The position numbers and the translations under genes were made by a program. The notes beneath the pieces are model-generated. The model saw only the letters and a list, made by a program, of their open reading frames with translations. It did not search any database and was not told where the DNA came from. 64,000 nucleotides of DNA. Source: Siderastrea radians. Its lineage: Eukaryota > Cnidaria > Anthozoa > Scleractinia > Rhizangiidae. The stretch spans positions 21,330,201 to 21,394,200 of the forward strand of contig OZ024890.1 of assembly GCA_964017195.1 (NCBI GenBank), written 5' to 3'. Positions within the stretch are counted from its first letter, which is position 1. Each line of letters starts with the position of its first letter. Positions 33,761 to 48,900 of the stretch are shown piece by piece.

Positions 33761-34964
33761 GGTGGGTGGTCAGTCCAACAATTTCAACTGTTGCATGCCT
33801 TCAATTAGCAGTATATATTTTAAACTAGTGATCTGGGAAATAATCAATGAATCAACTCCCTTATTAATAAAAACACACTGCACTCCTTTTAAGTTCTTGA
33901 CAAATACCTGAAGCTCTGTAACAAGCAACAGTGGTGAGACCATGCTACCTAAATGTGAAGGTTGTCAACTGAATCTATTTGAAATCAACCTTTATTAACA
34001 CCTCACTTGCACAAATCCCAAAATTCTGGTTTTGGCCCAAACAAGAACTCACTAATGTTTGGTGTGCTCTTTATCAGAATAGTATCTCTGATCTGTTTAT
34101 TTTGTGACTGCATCTTTAGGTGAAGCAACACATAAATGTGCACAAAACCAGTGCTCAGTATTTTACACTTAACACCAAGATAATACTATTGAACATTGAG
34201 CACCAGTTGCAAAAAGTTCAATTACAAAAATATTTACACAAACAAATGGGCTTAACATACCTACATATCAGCTTAAATATGCAAGAGCTGACTCAGGCAT
34301 TGTTTTGTAAATTGTCAAAAGAATATTAAAGTCCCAGACACTCGACCAAAGATCAAAACAAACAAGACAAACAAGGCGAATTAAAGGTGAATTAAGGTGA
34401 ATCGAAAAGGTGGCCACGGAGTAACCGAAAATAAAAATTGTTGCCCTTTCAGTTTTTTGAACTGAGAGTGTTTTTTTCAAAAACAGACAAGACAATGGCA
34501 GCTGCAATTGAGGTGCGTGTGCGGAACGCTTTCTTGCACAAAGCACAACACAGATTTATGCGCTATCTCAGTACTCAGTTTGCTTCAGTGGGCACGCAAT
34601 TTAAAACTTTTCAATCACATTTTCGAAAAAAATCTTTGTCAATGAAAGGATAAAACTAGCGCAAGTTACACGTAAAAACATAGTAGAACAACACTTCCAA
34701 TCAATATCAGCTCACCTACACTGTACACGTACAAAAGCAGCAAGCAGATGCAAGCGGGCTGCAGCTGAAAATTGATCTGAATTGTGCACTAAATTGAGTG
34801 AGGGGCGACTCAACAAATCCTTTCGAACTTAAAGCAGGTGAACACATGAAAAGTATACTGACCTTTCAAGCTGGCTCGGTAGAACAGTTAGCTTCGACCT
34901 TCACTCCGACCTTTGCTCTGGTCCGCCATTTTCTTTCTTTTGAGAAGTGGTTCCCAGGCGTCAC

Positions 34965-35245
34965 TCTTATTTCCGAGCCGCCCCGAAAAAAGTTATCGTG
35001 TAGCCGAAACCGGACTTCCTCGAACGGCTGGATTCTCGAAAGCCCCGAAAACCGTTCGGTCCCAAAAATTTGATCGACTCATTCTACAAAGCTGTTTATA
35101 TTTTAACGGTCTTCAAGGTAAGAAAAGTATAACTTATAGGAAAGTTTAATGCTTAGAAACTTCTTTATTTACAGGTGAATTATCCTGCCCAAAATCGAGC
35201 CGAAAAGTTTCGGGGCTTTCGAGAACGCACGCCAGGTTTCTCGAC
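34965..35245. mobile_element. Fold-back repeat with TTCTCGAAAGCCCCGAAA arms
   Basis: TTCTCGAAAGCCCCGAAA at about 35,033-35,050 is matched inverted by TTTCGGGGCTTTCGAGAA at about 35,206-35,223. The similarity reaches into the flanks. A clean splice-donor-like CAAGgtaagaa lies between the arms at 35.12 kb but no open frame accompanies it. Confidence 0.55.
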
Positions 35246-35249
35246 GAAC

Positions 35250-37530
35250 ATCAAATAAATAAACAATTTACACATGAAATACTGTAAAACTATTAGAAAA
35301 TTTTAAACTAAATGGTAAAACTATGTGGAACCATGTCATCATGATTGCACTGTTTTTGTGTGCTGTTAGTTTAGTAGCATGTAACATTGTTGTACCAAGT
35401 TACAATCAGTAAATTGCTCCTGCCGAAGTTTCATTTCTAAAATATCCTCCCAGTCCAATCGGAAAAGGATGAAAAGACACAAATAGTTAGGTCGGTGTAG
35501 AAAAGAATCGACGCAAATTATATGTGCACAAAGGTACTGAACCACCCCCGGCTCAATTTTTGGCTAAACGAATATTCGGCCACGAAATTGAATAAGTCTG
35601 AACCCTGAATTTTTTCAGGTTTCTTCTTTTCAACCGCTTAGGTTGAAACACCTTCACTGCGATGATCTACATATAATTCTACTGGTGGTTTTGTTTTTAA
35701 AGGCAGTAAAGGCCTTCAATCTACAAAACGTTCAGTCGCCCCCCAATTTTTCGTACATTGGTGATTTGTCTCGCAGCGGCGCTTAAGCCCTGTCCACAGA
35801 AATGCCTTATGCAGTTTTCAGAACTTTTCGTTTCCATTTGGCCGGAAAACCTGCATTTTCGCACCGCTTTTAGTTGGACTGAACAGCAAAGTATAAAATG
35901 TGAAGTACTGCGTAGAACGAAACTAGGCCTGAACAACCATGTAATGGAAGTGAATGGGTTAGGGTTGACCAACAGAGGACGCGGACAGATTTTTCTGTAC
36001 CCAGGAGCATAAGTTTATAAGAAAGGCACGCAAGAAATTCTAAAGAGCTTGGACAACCTCCGCGGAATAAGGTATTGTTTAGTACAGCCAGATTTGACGT
36101 TCTTGGTGAGGATATTGGAGGTATCGACCACAATATGAGGAATGAACCACTAAAACACTACAGAACAGCCATAGGTAGGTTTTGTGTAATCGCCCGGGTC
36201 AGCGTAATTCTTTGATGACAGCGACAGATGTTTCGAAAACCTGCGCGGAAGTCATCAATGATCAGAGTCAAACTTTGACTCTGAAGAAGACTTCCGCAAA
36301 GCTTGTCGTAACTAGGCGTCACTGTCACAGTGACGCTGTTCAGCTCTACAGTCACCCGGAGATCGTAAAACCTACCTATGAGATGACTCCTGGCGTTAAC
36401 GTGGACACTAATAAGGCACCGATATCGAGGCGTACACAAAACAGCAGCCGGAAAGGCAGGCTGCGGAATTAAGGCAGAGTGATGAGGCCTTACGTGCCAT
36501 TTGGCATGAAGAAAACAGCTTGCACAGATGGCGGCAAATACAAACATGAATTTCAAACCAGCTACGTTCACAGAGTCCTCACTGTTCTGTGTTGCTGACT
36601 AGTAGAGAAAGAAGCTGTAGGAACGACATTGATATGCAACGTGACATTGTGAAGCCGACGAACTAGAACAGAAAAGTCGTACGTAGTAGTCCTCAATCTC
36701 GTAATCCGGCTTGACGTAATAGCAACTTTCAGATAAAAGTACGAGATGCAGTCAAGTTTTTTAAGTCTAACTCCTCCCTGTCGCTGACCGTTACCGCAGC
36801 AGGCTCTAGGAACGAGAACAATCTAACACGATCTACGGCATGCTTACTAGGTATGAAAAGTCGTACACGTATTCAGTATGAAGGTCCCTAATTAGTCTAG
36901 TTAGTCTAATTATGTTTCGGCGGCGAAGCCCTAAATGAGCGGCATCAACTCCAGCCCATTCCCCTCGCAGCCCCACGGATAAAACGCTACCTTCGCGAGA
37001 ACAACTCCAGATTCTACACAAGTATAAGTGGGACTGTAGGTAGTAAAGATGAAATAAGACACCACAAGCACAACATTCGTTAAAATATAGACACCTTTAT
37101 TTTTTTGAATAAAATATTCATTTGGTTTTACAACAATTTAGGCAGGTTGTTGCACTGATTCTCCAAGTAAATCTCCATTTACCAGCATCTGACACTATCC
37201 GGTTCTTTCAGCTTTTATCGGGTGAAACAGCAGAAAAATAGGATGCTATCGCAAGTTATTCATTTACATATTACAGTTAATGAGTTGAAATATCCTAATG
37301 AGCTACCTAGTTCGAGGTTACGTGTTGGGGTTAGGGTTGAATTCAGGTTGTAGCAAGACGCTCTCGCCATAAATCTCTCCAGTAGGAAGACGAAAGTTCA
37401 TAACTCGAGAATTCAAACTCACCCTTTCGTCTCTCTCCCGCCCGTAATCTTGCACATCAGATTACGATCAATCAGAAGCAAAACCAAAACTAATGTTGAC
37501 TTGCTCAACGTGACAGGACGCTTCCTCCAT
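35250..37530. other. Gene-free interval with repeat remnants
   Basis: A repeat with GACTCTGAAGAAGACTTCCGCA and CACCCGGAGATCG lies at about 36.26-36.37 kb and resembles the 3' part of a dispersed coral repeat (GACTCTGAAGATGACTTCCGC). A short open segment ends at GCCATAGgtaggt near 36.17 kb, but no further exon was found. AATAAA on minus at 37101-37096 could end the LONP2 transcript. Confidence 0.4.
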
Positions 37531-37532
37531 AA

Positions 37533-37611
37533 AGATGATTATGATTATGATTATGATTATGATTATGATTCTGATTCTGATTATGATTATGATTATGATT
37601 ATGATTATTAG
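37533..37611. repeat. (GATTAT)n microsatellite
   Basis: About twelve units of GATTAT with a few GATTCT variants. The Met/Ile repeats of the overlapping ORF are an artefact. Confidence 0.9.
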
Positions 37612-37999
37612 CGTAGTACTGTGGTCACCTCCAAGCGTTATTTCAGTTCATTGTCCTTGGCTAAGGTTGTCTTCTACTGGGAACCACCGTTTGGGTGGGT
37701 TAGGATGGTTGTTGTTTTTTTTCTCGCGTTCTATCGGTGTTTTCGGTTACTTTGGTTACTCAACGTTTTCAACAGTTAAACATACATTTTACAATAGGCG
37801 TTAACCGTACAAAAAACCAAACAAACAAACAAACAAACAAAAAATGGTTGAAAGGTGTTGGGACACTGCAACCCAAATCGGTTTACCGTGCAACAGTTTT
37901 TTCCAATAGAAAACGAACTAACTATGCTCATTTTGTTTCTAGTTTCAAGACAGTCGTTACAAAACCGATCGATATTTTGTGTATATTAACACTAATTTC

Positions 38000-39939
38000 C
38001 TATAGTTTGCTGCTAAGTGGTTTGCTACTTGTAGCTTGCGCCATACCAGGGAATTCATCATCAAAGGCGGCACGCAAGACATCCTCCACTCTGTTTGCCA
38101 GGATAAAGTCCATCTCATCCTGATATTAAAAGAAACAAAATGACACTGATTAAAGGAGAAACGAAAACCTTAAAACATCCTGTACACGACTCCATTTTAA
38201 CTGATTATTATTTCGAGTGCGGCCAGCAGCGAGAGTGCGGCCAGGGCAATGGAGGAGAGAAGCGGATAAGAAAACTTTCAATCACTACAACGCTTCTTAC
38301 CTTTACATTATCTGGTAATTCCGTCAAATCCTATATTTGGATGGAGAAACACAAAATGATAAACTACCATGATTGCATGATGACTAATAAGTCTTTACTA
38401 TTTAAGCACCCTGGCGCAGGTGAAATCTTCAAGGGCAAAGACTAAGAGAGACTTGAATGATATGGGTTAAAGCCCTGAGGAGAGGCATCAGCTACTTTAG
38501 CCGGCAGAACAATTTGGAGACGGCGAGCATGCATCCCAGTTCTCCTCATAAGAAGCGGATAATGATGACAAAAACAAAACGTAAACACTGCCATCAAATT
38601 TAACTCAAGCATGATACAAACACGGAAGGATTTCTAAGCGCTGGAAATCTCTCAAAAAGTGGTTAAATGTGACTAGGACGCGAGGGGAGGTTTTGTGGAA
38701 GCACTGATGCGGTCAACAGTACATCATTCTGTTGGCCACGAGAGGCCGCTTGGTTAAAACGTCCATAGATTTTACAACTGCGGCTGTATTGGGAAAATAA
38801 CTTTCGTAGAGTTTTGATTCAGATTGACTAGCCAAATGAAAACACTTTTTAAGAATAATGTAGACACTTTGTAAGACTGAGAGCCTATTTTTCTGCGCAA
38901 TGTTGTCGTAATTTTAAAATCAGTTTTAGTGTTGCAAGTTAAAACTCCCACGGTCGAACCCCTTTATCAACTGTTATCAGCTCCGTAGATATTTGCTGAC
39001 CTTTTCGTTCCGTCTTGGTAGTATGACTCTCTTTAGGCCCGCCCTGTGAGCTGCTAAAACTTTCTCCTTAATTCCACCAACCTTCAAAGGTAAACAAGCC
39101 AGCAATGATGAATTAAGATCACGTCCCAAGGAGCAAAACTTAGGAAAGAAGTTTTAAAGACGACAATAAAAACAAAACTCACCGGTAAAACAAGTCCTCT
39201 CAAAGTGATTTCACCCGTCATGGCAGTGTCAGACCGGGTGCATCGGCCACTAGGAAAAAATTAAACTTGTCATCATTGGTGCAGTCTCATAATAACTGTC
39301 CTGAAAACTGACACTTACGAAACAACAATTGGCCACTTATCCGTGTTACATTTAAAGTGGTAGCTTAGCTTCGTAGCTAGTTTTCAGGTTCTCCACTAAA
39401 TAAAATACACCTAAAAACAGAGGTTAAATATTCAAGACAGAAATTTAAAAATAATACAAGGGGGAATCAACACAAACGCAAAAACACAAGCAGCCAATCG
39501 GACGTTAAAGAGACGAAAGAGAGAACTGGTGCTTAGCGCAAGGAAGGGGTGTACATCAAATCAAGATTGGTTTTGGTTTTCCAGTCTGCTTGACCGAGAA
39601 AACAGCATGTCAGCGGTGACTGAATATTAAACAAAGTTGCATGAGTCTTTTGAACCAATCACAGAAAGGTTAACAAAAGATATATTCTTTTTCCTTCGGC
39701 TTAAGTTCTATAATCTCTTCGGGTTCTTTAACATGAATACACCAAACACAAACCTCGTTCGCCCAACTACATGAAAAATAGTGAGGTACCTGAATAAGGA
39801 GACGAGCACAGTGACGATTGTGACACCGGCAGACGGACCGTCTTTACCTACAGCACCTGCTGGGAAATGGATATGAACATCCGTGCGCTCCAAAAGGTCC
39901 ACACCATCCTCTGATGTCAGACAGTACTGCAGAGGCCGG

Positions 39940-39986
<47 letters not shown>

Positions 39987-42900
39987 GACAATAAGTAACT
40001 CTCCCATTACATTACGCAAAACGAAGACCTAACCAGGAAACCTATAGCCTGAGAAAACAGCCGACGTTTCGCGAGGTCGCCCCTCGCAAAACGACGTCTG
40101 ATTAACAAGCGCAAAAATTCCATACTGATGACGCGTCACTTCCCAGATTTAGGTAGTGCTTCTGATTGGTTGATACAAAATTCCCTCGCGTTTCAGCCAA
40201 TCAGAAGCACTACCTAGATCTGGGTAGTGACGCGTCATCAGTATGGAATTTCTGCGCTCGTTACTCAGACGTCGTTTTGAGAGGGCTCAACTGGCGACCT
40301 CACGAGACGTCGGCTGTTTTCTCAGGCTAGGAGACCTACACTTTTTGTGCTTTAATAGGAATTTAAGGGGCTAAGTCAAGTGGATTTTGCTAGTTCTTGC
40401 TCAAAAACTGGGCTAAAATTATCACTAAATGCTATACCTATTTATGTACACAAAATGCCCCTAGCACACCAAAAGGAAGATTTCAAGTGAATTCTCGAAG
40501 GGGCAGCACGATTTTTTAGCAACACAATAGTAACACTTGAGGTGTAATCCATGTCCATCCTAGTGACTTTCAACAAAACTAAACCATTATTTTACGTTTT
40601 CCCGCTTTGAAACAAATGTGACTTTTCGTTTTTTTCGAAATGTTGCTACAAATAGATTACGTAGTCCCTTCAAAACCACAGTCACTTACCTCAACAGAGC
40701 GACTCCTAAGCCAGCTTAACGCCAACTGTGCTGACTCCTTCATAACATCCCCTAAAGATGACAGTGAAAAGCAAAGTGGTGAATCTTTCTTTAGACCTCA
40801 CCCTGGAATTACTCAACGTATCAAGCTCTCCAGTCAGAGTCTATGTTTCCTTCTCCCACCCACCCTCGGATTATTCAACGTGATTAAGCTGTCCAGTTAG
40901 ATTCAATTTTTTCCCCTCCCACCCCACCCCGGGATTATTCTACCTACCAAGCTCTCCAGTCAGAGTCAATTTTCCCCTCCCACTCACCCTGGAATTATTC
41001 AACCTACCAAGCTGCCCAGTCAGCGTCAATTTTCCTTCTCCTCCCATCCGCGTGGCTTCCACAAACATGATCTCTCCGCCCATTGCCGTCCAAGCTAAGC
41101 CTGCGAGAAAACATGAAATGCACATGGAGCGAAAGACAAACAACATTGGTAAAACGAAAACTAAAGTTGTTATATCTGGCTATATCATAACTCATTTAAT
41201 AGTACAACGAAGAAATAAGTTCAGTTCCACTAAACAGAGTGAATCGAATGTTGGTAACCTGTCTTCCAACTGTTGGCCAACAGACGTCCGACAGTCAGTT
41301 GACAGCTGTTTTTTTTACGGGTGTCACAATTAGCGATAGACGGCTGACCCAGTAGTTTACATGGTGGCCCAGGTTGGTTGGAAAATAGCCTTACTTCCCG
41401 ATCATGGTTCTTATTTTGTACTTGTCCAGCGGAAATCCTACACTAAAATATTAACAACTCACCAACAGCAACTCCCGGAGTAGAGAGTCTTTGAGCCACT
41501 TCAGATTCAAAAACAGGAGGCTAGAATACAAAGCACAACTTAGGCAAGGAAAACGCCTCATACATGCCTTGGGCACTGTTTGCAACGAGCCGTTTAAACC
41601 CTAGACCCGCTTTTTGTTCATTTGGTTGAGAAGTTCCGCCAAAACACTCCTAACGTTTGAGGCAGTTATTAATTATTAAACAGCCGAAAATGTTAAGCTG
41701 TTTTCTGGGTAGCCTGCGTAGCTGGCGGTATTGTTGGGTTTCGCGCGCACAAGCAAAAGCGGCGAAGCCGCGACAGCGAGCGGCGCAGCCGCGAGTGGCT
41801 TGGGGAGGAGAAGCTGAAATACCGCCTGCCCGGATGGGCTACTTTTTTGGCTTCCGCCCCCTTATTTGCATTTTGACAAACTGATGACAGATTCTGTGGT
41901 TTCGAATATCCCAACCAATCAATGTTTGTTCGTCGGCAGTCGGCAAAAACTACCGGCGATAAAAAGTAAACAAACAAGCACGTCTTGAAATTTGCTTCTG
42001 TGCAGACTTAATTTTCTCGTCTGAAAATGATCTCGAATGAATTTAATGGTTGCAGTAAAACGTTCGGTATAAAAATCATGACCTTGTTCCCGTTGTTTTG
42101 CTTTTAGAAACGTGGCTGTTGAATTTTAGCGAGCAAGATCTAGGTTTCAAATTACACGTGATATTATGCAAATTTTACTTGCATCTACACCGCAGATTGA
42201 TTGTAGCGTTTTCTATCTTGATACGAACGGTACACTCAGCTACGAAACGTTTGGGATTTTTAAGTTTTTTTCATTTGATTTATAGTTCTAAATAACTGAA
42301 GCTCTATAGTAATTTAATAAGTTTACAATCATTCAATACAATGCACCTTTTATTCCGTCCGTCACACAACGTTTCACTGCGTATTCAAATTCCCCGTGGG
42401 TCAAATTTCAACCAAAAATTAATTTGCATAAAGTTGTTTACGTGAGCGCTATGAACTTTTTAAAAGCTTTCAGCGGACTCGAGGAGTTTGCCCGATGTAT
42501 TTATTGGAAAAATTACAATCCCAAATCGAGGTGCGTGTTCGGCAAACAGTAGTTATTGTCGATACGATGGAATAGAAGTTTCATTCCAGGAGAAACGGGA
42601 CGACCTGTGTGAAGTGCAGTCGTTTCGAGAGAAAGTCGATTATTTACCCGTTTGAATCAGACACGATTCATCTAAACACTGGTGATTTTGATGTGACCCG
42701 TTAAAAGCCTTCAATTTTCAGCCGTTTATCGATCGACCACTTTACTAAAAACATCCGCTAAATACATTGACAATAAAATAATAAGATGAACCATTCGCAA
42801 CAACCAGCCGTTAGAGCGTTGATCCGATGCTGACAGATTGATTGACAACTTTCAGTAACGACCAATCAGAATTTTCCGTCCCTCCGTGGACGGAAAATTC

Positions 42901-45900
42901 ACTTGGCCCTAGTTTCCGGGCAGGCGGTTCTTCACACCCCCAGACCCCCCCCCCCTCTTCTCGCCTTTTTCCCCTCCCCCACCCCCTTCCCTTCTCTTTT
43001 TTCCTCTCCCCAGTTTCTCCCTTGTTCGCGCGTTCAAAATGGCGGCCGGTCGTTCGTAATCGCTGTTTTCGAATCATTCCCCCCGCAAAACCGCCTGCTT
43101 TGCAGGCTATTTTCTGGGTTATGCACGGGTTGAAAGAGACAGTCAATCTAACCTAACACGGTCTTCTCCAACAGAAAACGAAAATCCCCACTCCACCAAA
43201 AACGGCTTTTGCCAATGGAGCAAGACTAACTCACCTGAAAATTTTCAGGAATTTCCCAACAAACCTTTGTGCAAAATACCCCTTTAATCACTACGGGCAA
43301 GTTTTCTTTATTAGATCGTTCTTACCCCTAAAACATCGGTTAAGAACTTTTCCGTGACCAAAAACGCTTTCTTATCCGCAGAAGCAACAGCAGGAGTAGA
43401 ATCAGTCTTGGACGGGGCGGCTTCATTTTCTTTGCCGCTTTCCTCACCGTTCTCTTTAGCTTTCTCTGATGCATTTCTTGTGGTTTCAGCCACCTACGAA
43501 TAAGAAAGCAAGTGCGTTTGCAAAATTTCGTGAAATATCTACACTGAAGTTGTCTTGAACTTAAGATCTCTTGGTCACGGGCCTTAAACTGAGCAAGTAT
43601 TCAGTACTGATCGGTATGAGCATAGTTTCGGCATGGAAAAAAAAATTAAGGTTCACATATGACACACGTCCCATTTACTTCAATTGAGACTCTTTTCCCA
43701 GAAACAATATATATCCTGTGGCAGATTCTTGTACCCGCAAGAACGTTTCATCCAGGCGGTTCGGTCTATCCCCAGTAAATACGCTAACTACAAAATATGA
43801 ACGCCGACGACTCAGCAAAGATAGACTTACTGGTTGTCCTGTGGCAGAAAAAGACTATTCTGTACCTGTACAGCTACTGCTCGACACACGCCACCAATCT
43901 TCCGCTCCAGTGACCGAACCCCAGCCTCGCGAGTGTAATTAGAAACTGCAACAAAAATAAATCGAAGCTTGCTTTGAACACTTATAAGAGCTCCAGCCAA
44001 TGTTCTTAAGAAACGTTAATTGTCTCGATACGTCCACAGCAAATACACTGCTAAGCGGGTAAAGGTTTAAACCACAGACTGTTTTGCGGGTTGCTCGGGT
44101 CATAAGCTGTTTTGTGAGACTCTTTGTATTTCAGTAAGGTGTCTATTTTAAGGTTCACAGAATTTGAAAATATGAAAATTTTTTGCATTCCACTGGAAAA
44201 TAAACGCATATTTTCCTTCCTGATAGTGGGTTGTCACCCACGTGGCCGGAAAATGGCAGATTTACCACTGAGGCGACTAGGTAAGTATAACACAAAGAGA
44301 GTTTAAGTGGAAAACATAATAAAGAGTATCACAAAATAAGGTTCTTCTTCAGTTTACCATTTCTAGTTTCTACTTTTCTACTTATTGTTCAGCCTGACTT
44401 TGTTCTTTACTCACTGATTGCCTGTATTGAATTGTCAGGGACTTCGATGTCTTGTGTAGTGAGTCCGTGTTCCTGAAGTACAAAAACCAAGAATGATAAA
44501 CATATAGTTTGAAATTGCATTCACTGTTTCAAATACATGAGAAGACCTAGCTTTTCCTTTGTCAAGGGGTCTCACTTGGGCCCTTGAATTGGTTTTTTAA
44601 GACTAAAAATCGAACTCGCCATTCTAAAAACTGGAAACATCGTTTTCCCTCGATTGAGCTGCTGGGCTTGTTGTTATTTTTCGGTTTCATAAGGTGGGGG
44701 GGGGGGGGGCTAAGATACTTTTAAGTATTAAAATAGAGGGGGAGGGAGCCTATCGATTATCTCTGAGTCGCAGTATCGTGCATGTTAACAGTGGGTGGGG
44801 TGAGGGCTAAATGGAGGAAATAAAGTATACAAATGTATTTTAGCTTTTGACAGAAGAACACCCACCTTTAACTGTTTGGGAAGAAGGTGTCGTTTAGAAA
44901 TTGCAATCTTTTCTTCCTGCGTGTATCCCGGAACCATGATTAACTGAAAACAAACAAACATTAAAAAAATAAATAACATAACATAACATAACATAACATA
45001 ACATAACGTAACGTAACGTAACGTAACGTTACATAACATAACATAACATAAGACGGAATGACAAAAATATCCAGAGGGCAACACGAGGTAAATCTGCCTT
45101 TTTCCTCATGAATAATACGTAAGCAGGATCAGAAACAAATCAAGAATGCACTAACATAATGTGCATTCAGAATCAGAACCCAGGGCCCGGTTGTTTGAAA
45201 GCCGGTTAACGCTAACCCGGGACTAAAATTTAACCAAGGTTCCTGTTTCTCTTATTTCAAAAGAGTTTTCATAGCAAATTCCAAATGTCCATTTGAAAGC
45301 AACCAAAGTCAAAGTGTAGGGCAAAAAGCATTTACAGGAATCGGTATCATTTGGCTATAAAAAGGAATTTAAAACGACGCTAATCCTGGGTTAGCTTAAC
45401 CCTGCTTTGAACAACTGGGCCCAGATGTGTACTTCTAAATACTTAAATGAACTTAAGAGCTTCCACTGCGATCCCGTTTCCATTTCCATTGTTAGTGAAA
45501 ATTATGCCTAGAATACCCTGGGTGTCAAGGAATGTTTTTTACCAAATAGATAGAACGGTAACTGTTTTGCAGAAACCCCTGCTTACTTCCATTCGATCCA
45601 AAAGAGCGGGAGGAATTGTGCTGACTGTATTAGCGGTCGCAATGAACAGAACCTGAAAAAATAAGGAATTGTGAGTGACTTCTAACCCCACATTAACTGT
45701 ATCGATCATATGGTAAGACATTTTTGCGCATTTTATTACTATTTTTTAAAGAACCACTGAAAAAGAAAGCTGAGACCTGGCCAAAATTTATTACCAACAA
45801 AAACATTTCTTCTCATATTTACTCCATTGTTGACAATTACTACAAGAATGTCACCCATTCCAGGTTTTAGCGACCATCAAACTCCAAAACCCGGCATACT

Positions 45901-48900
45901 GCTGAGCTCAATTCATCAAATTTCAAAATACAGATTGCACAGAAATTCCTTGTTACAGTGAAAAGTTTCAGTAAGTCATCAAATAACTTACTTGTGAGAG
46001 ATCAAATGGAATGTTCAAGTAGCTACATTGGAGTTAAGGACATAACTAGTCATTGTTTATGATAGGTAATTACAGTGGTACCCCGAAATACAGAAATGCC
46101 AAGGGACTAGCAAAATGTGTTCTTTAAAATCGGGGTTCGTTATATTGGGGTCCTTTTTCTTTTGCATATACATTTTACTTTTACTATGCTGAAACATATG
46201 GTTTGTTATATTAGGGTCTTCATCATACGGGGGTTCGTTATATTGGGGTTCCACTGCACACACTATGAAAATGTAGTATTTAAACTGAAAATTCAACAAT
46301 ATACTCATCACAATGGTCCATGAAGCAGGCTAAAACAAAACCCTGTCCACGGAAGTCTGAGATCAGTAGTATCTCAGGCCTCAAAAAGTCTACCCCACTC
46401 TTTTTTTCACTGGCGATTTCTTCTTCAGCCACATTTAAACAACGTATATGTCATGTAGAGTGAGGGGTAGGTTGTGATGGTAAATAAACAATTAAAACAT
46501 TTATAAACAAAGGGCAATATGAAAAAGAGGGGATAGGTATTTGCTACACAATAAACTGCAGGATACTGGTCTACAAATGTCCAGTTTTGCTCAGGATCCA
46601 AAACTTCCAAAAGAGCAGCAGATGGGTCGCCATGAAGACTCTTTCCCTGTTAAAAACAGAAATGAGTTGAAAGGAACAGGACAAGTCAAAATTAAACGCT
46701 TCCATACACAACACTATAAGTCACATTTTGTTGTTCTTGATTACAGAATAAGGATCAAAGATAGACACCTCGGAACAAGCCTTTATTCGAAAATCTGACA
46801 ATTTTTGACCAGTATTGATTTTTGAAGCAAAATTGTACTTGTAACCTTTTCCCCAATTCTAAATATTTTTCTGCTTGGTATTAATTCTGCCGGATTGTGG
46901 GAGTGCAGTGGTGTAGTGGTTAGCGCATTGGACTTCAGTTCTGAAGGTCAGTTGTTTGATGCCCAGTCCCTGCCATTGTGTTGTTTCCTTAGACAAGATA
47001 CTTCACCCCACATTGTCTCTCTCCACACAGGTGTATAAAATGGGTTACCAGCGACATACTGCTGGGGGTAACCCTGCAATGGACTGGCAACCCATCCGGG
47101 GGGGGGGGGGGAGTAGCAGTTCTTTCAGTTGCTTCATGCTACAGAAACCGGGAGAAGCTTGGCTGTGTGGGCCTCCTTGGCTCGTGTGCAACTTTACCTA
47201 TTAATTCTGGTTACTAACCATCTTGTCCACTTCATCCAGTAAGATGACAGGATTCTTTACCCCAACTGTTTTCAGTGCATTTAAAATTCTTCCAGGCATA
47301 GATCCTATGTATGTTCGCCTAAAAAATCATGAACCACAGTCAGACATCAAACAACTAAATATGAGCAACCTTCCAAGTAATTGTAGAAAAAAAATAATAA
47401 CAGGAAGCAGTGAGCACGACAGGAAAAACAGAGAGGGAGCTTATTTATTCCTCCTTGTTTCCCCTCCCTCCCATTTCTATGGGCATCCTCTCCTTGCTCC
47501 CCCCCCCAAGGGAGAAGGGAAGCAAGCAAAATGGGTAAATGTATCCCTTACCTGTGGCCTCTGATGTCTGACTGGTCACAAATTCCTCCAAGGGATATCC
47601 TGAAAAGCAGCAACAAGTAAACCCTCAGACCAATGGTTGGCATTTAATTGCTAAATGTCTTTGTTACCTATCTGTTTTGTTGACTTTTTAAGGGAGCAGG
47701 ATTTGGGCAGTGGAGAGAGCACTCGCCTCCCACAGATGTGGCCTGGGTTTGATTAACGGACTCTTCATCATATGTGGTTGAGTGTGTTTTGGTTCTCGTC
47801 CTTGCCCCAAGAGGTTTTTCTCCAAATGCTCTCACTGTTTTCCCCTTTCCCCAAAAACCAACACTCCTAAATTCCGATTCAATCTGGACACAGTGAATAT
47901 AGAGCCACCGGCCATGGATGTGCCACTGCTAATTACTAAAATAAATACTGTACAGATAAATGTTTTGTCAAGAACAAATACATTTAAGAGTTCTTTTCAG
48001 GTAGCAAGAGAACTGTCCAAACTGGTATTTGTTAACTTAGAAGACATTCATCAGTACCTCTGGAATTCTCTGCCAAGAGTATGTGCAATAGATCTTCCGA
48101 CGCTTGTCTTACCAACACCAGGTGGACCAACAAAGCAAAGAATTGGTCCTGCAAATCACACAGAAGAAAGTGATAATGATTCATGTACAGTGTCTTATTT
48201 ATACCCAGCTTTTGGTGATCGAAATAAAGTCTCGCCAACAGCCTACTGTGACTGTCTAATTGATTGACTGACTGACTGACTGACTGACTTATTGAGTGAC
48301 TTATTGAGTGACTGACTCACTGACACACTAACTGAACCATTGTATAGTCACTAGGCTGAGTGAGTTCCAGACTAAACTGATGGGTTGACCTATAATGGCT
48401 AAACTAATCAAAAACTAAATCGATGGATTGCTGACTGACTTCTTACAACAGACTAGCAGAATTAGAAACTGACACCAGACTACAGATCAACTGGCCCTCA
48501 GAGTCTTAATAGTTGGAGACACTAACTTAGCTAGGCAAACTGACTGATGGACTGACTGACTGACAGATGGACTGACTGACCCGTTGACCAGGCGACTGAC
48601 AACCTACAGTAACTGAGAGATGTACATACTACCTGCCTGCAAGCCTGTCTGGCAGACTGACCAGCTGATCAAAGATAAACTCAAATCAGTAATTAAAAGG
48701 CGAACCTTTGATTGATACAACATATAAAGCAAAAAAATCATAAATGAAGTCCTGAATTTACCTTTCAAACTGTTTTTCAATTTGCGAACAGCAAGATACT
48801 CTATTACTCTCTTCTTTAACTTCTCCAGACCATAATGATCTTGGTCTAGATCAAACCTTTCAAAAGAGTGCTATTGATTAGTGTACATGATGACCACTAG

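Noticed and set aside
40900..41010. Tandem coding repeat next to LONP2 exon 24
   Set aside because: AAGCTCTCCAGTCAGAGTCAATTTTCCCCTCC-type copies at 40.82-41.03 kb are intronic duplications of the exon 24 donor end and do not form extra exons with proper acceptors.
42811..43156. Overlapping 76-111-codon ORFs on both strands
   Set aside because: They cover a C/T-rich MITE interior and cross its inverted ends.
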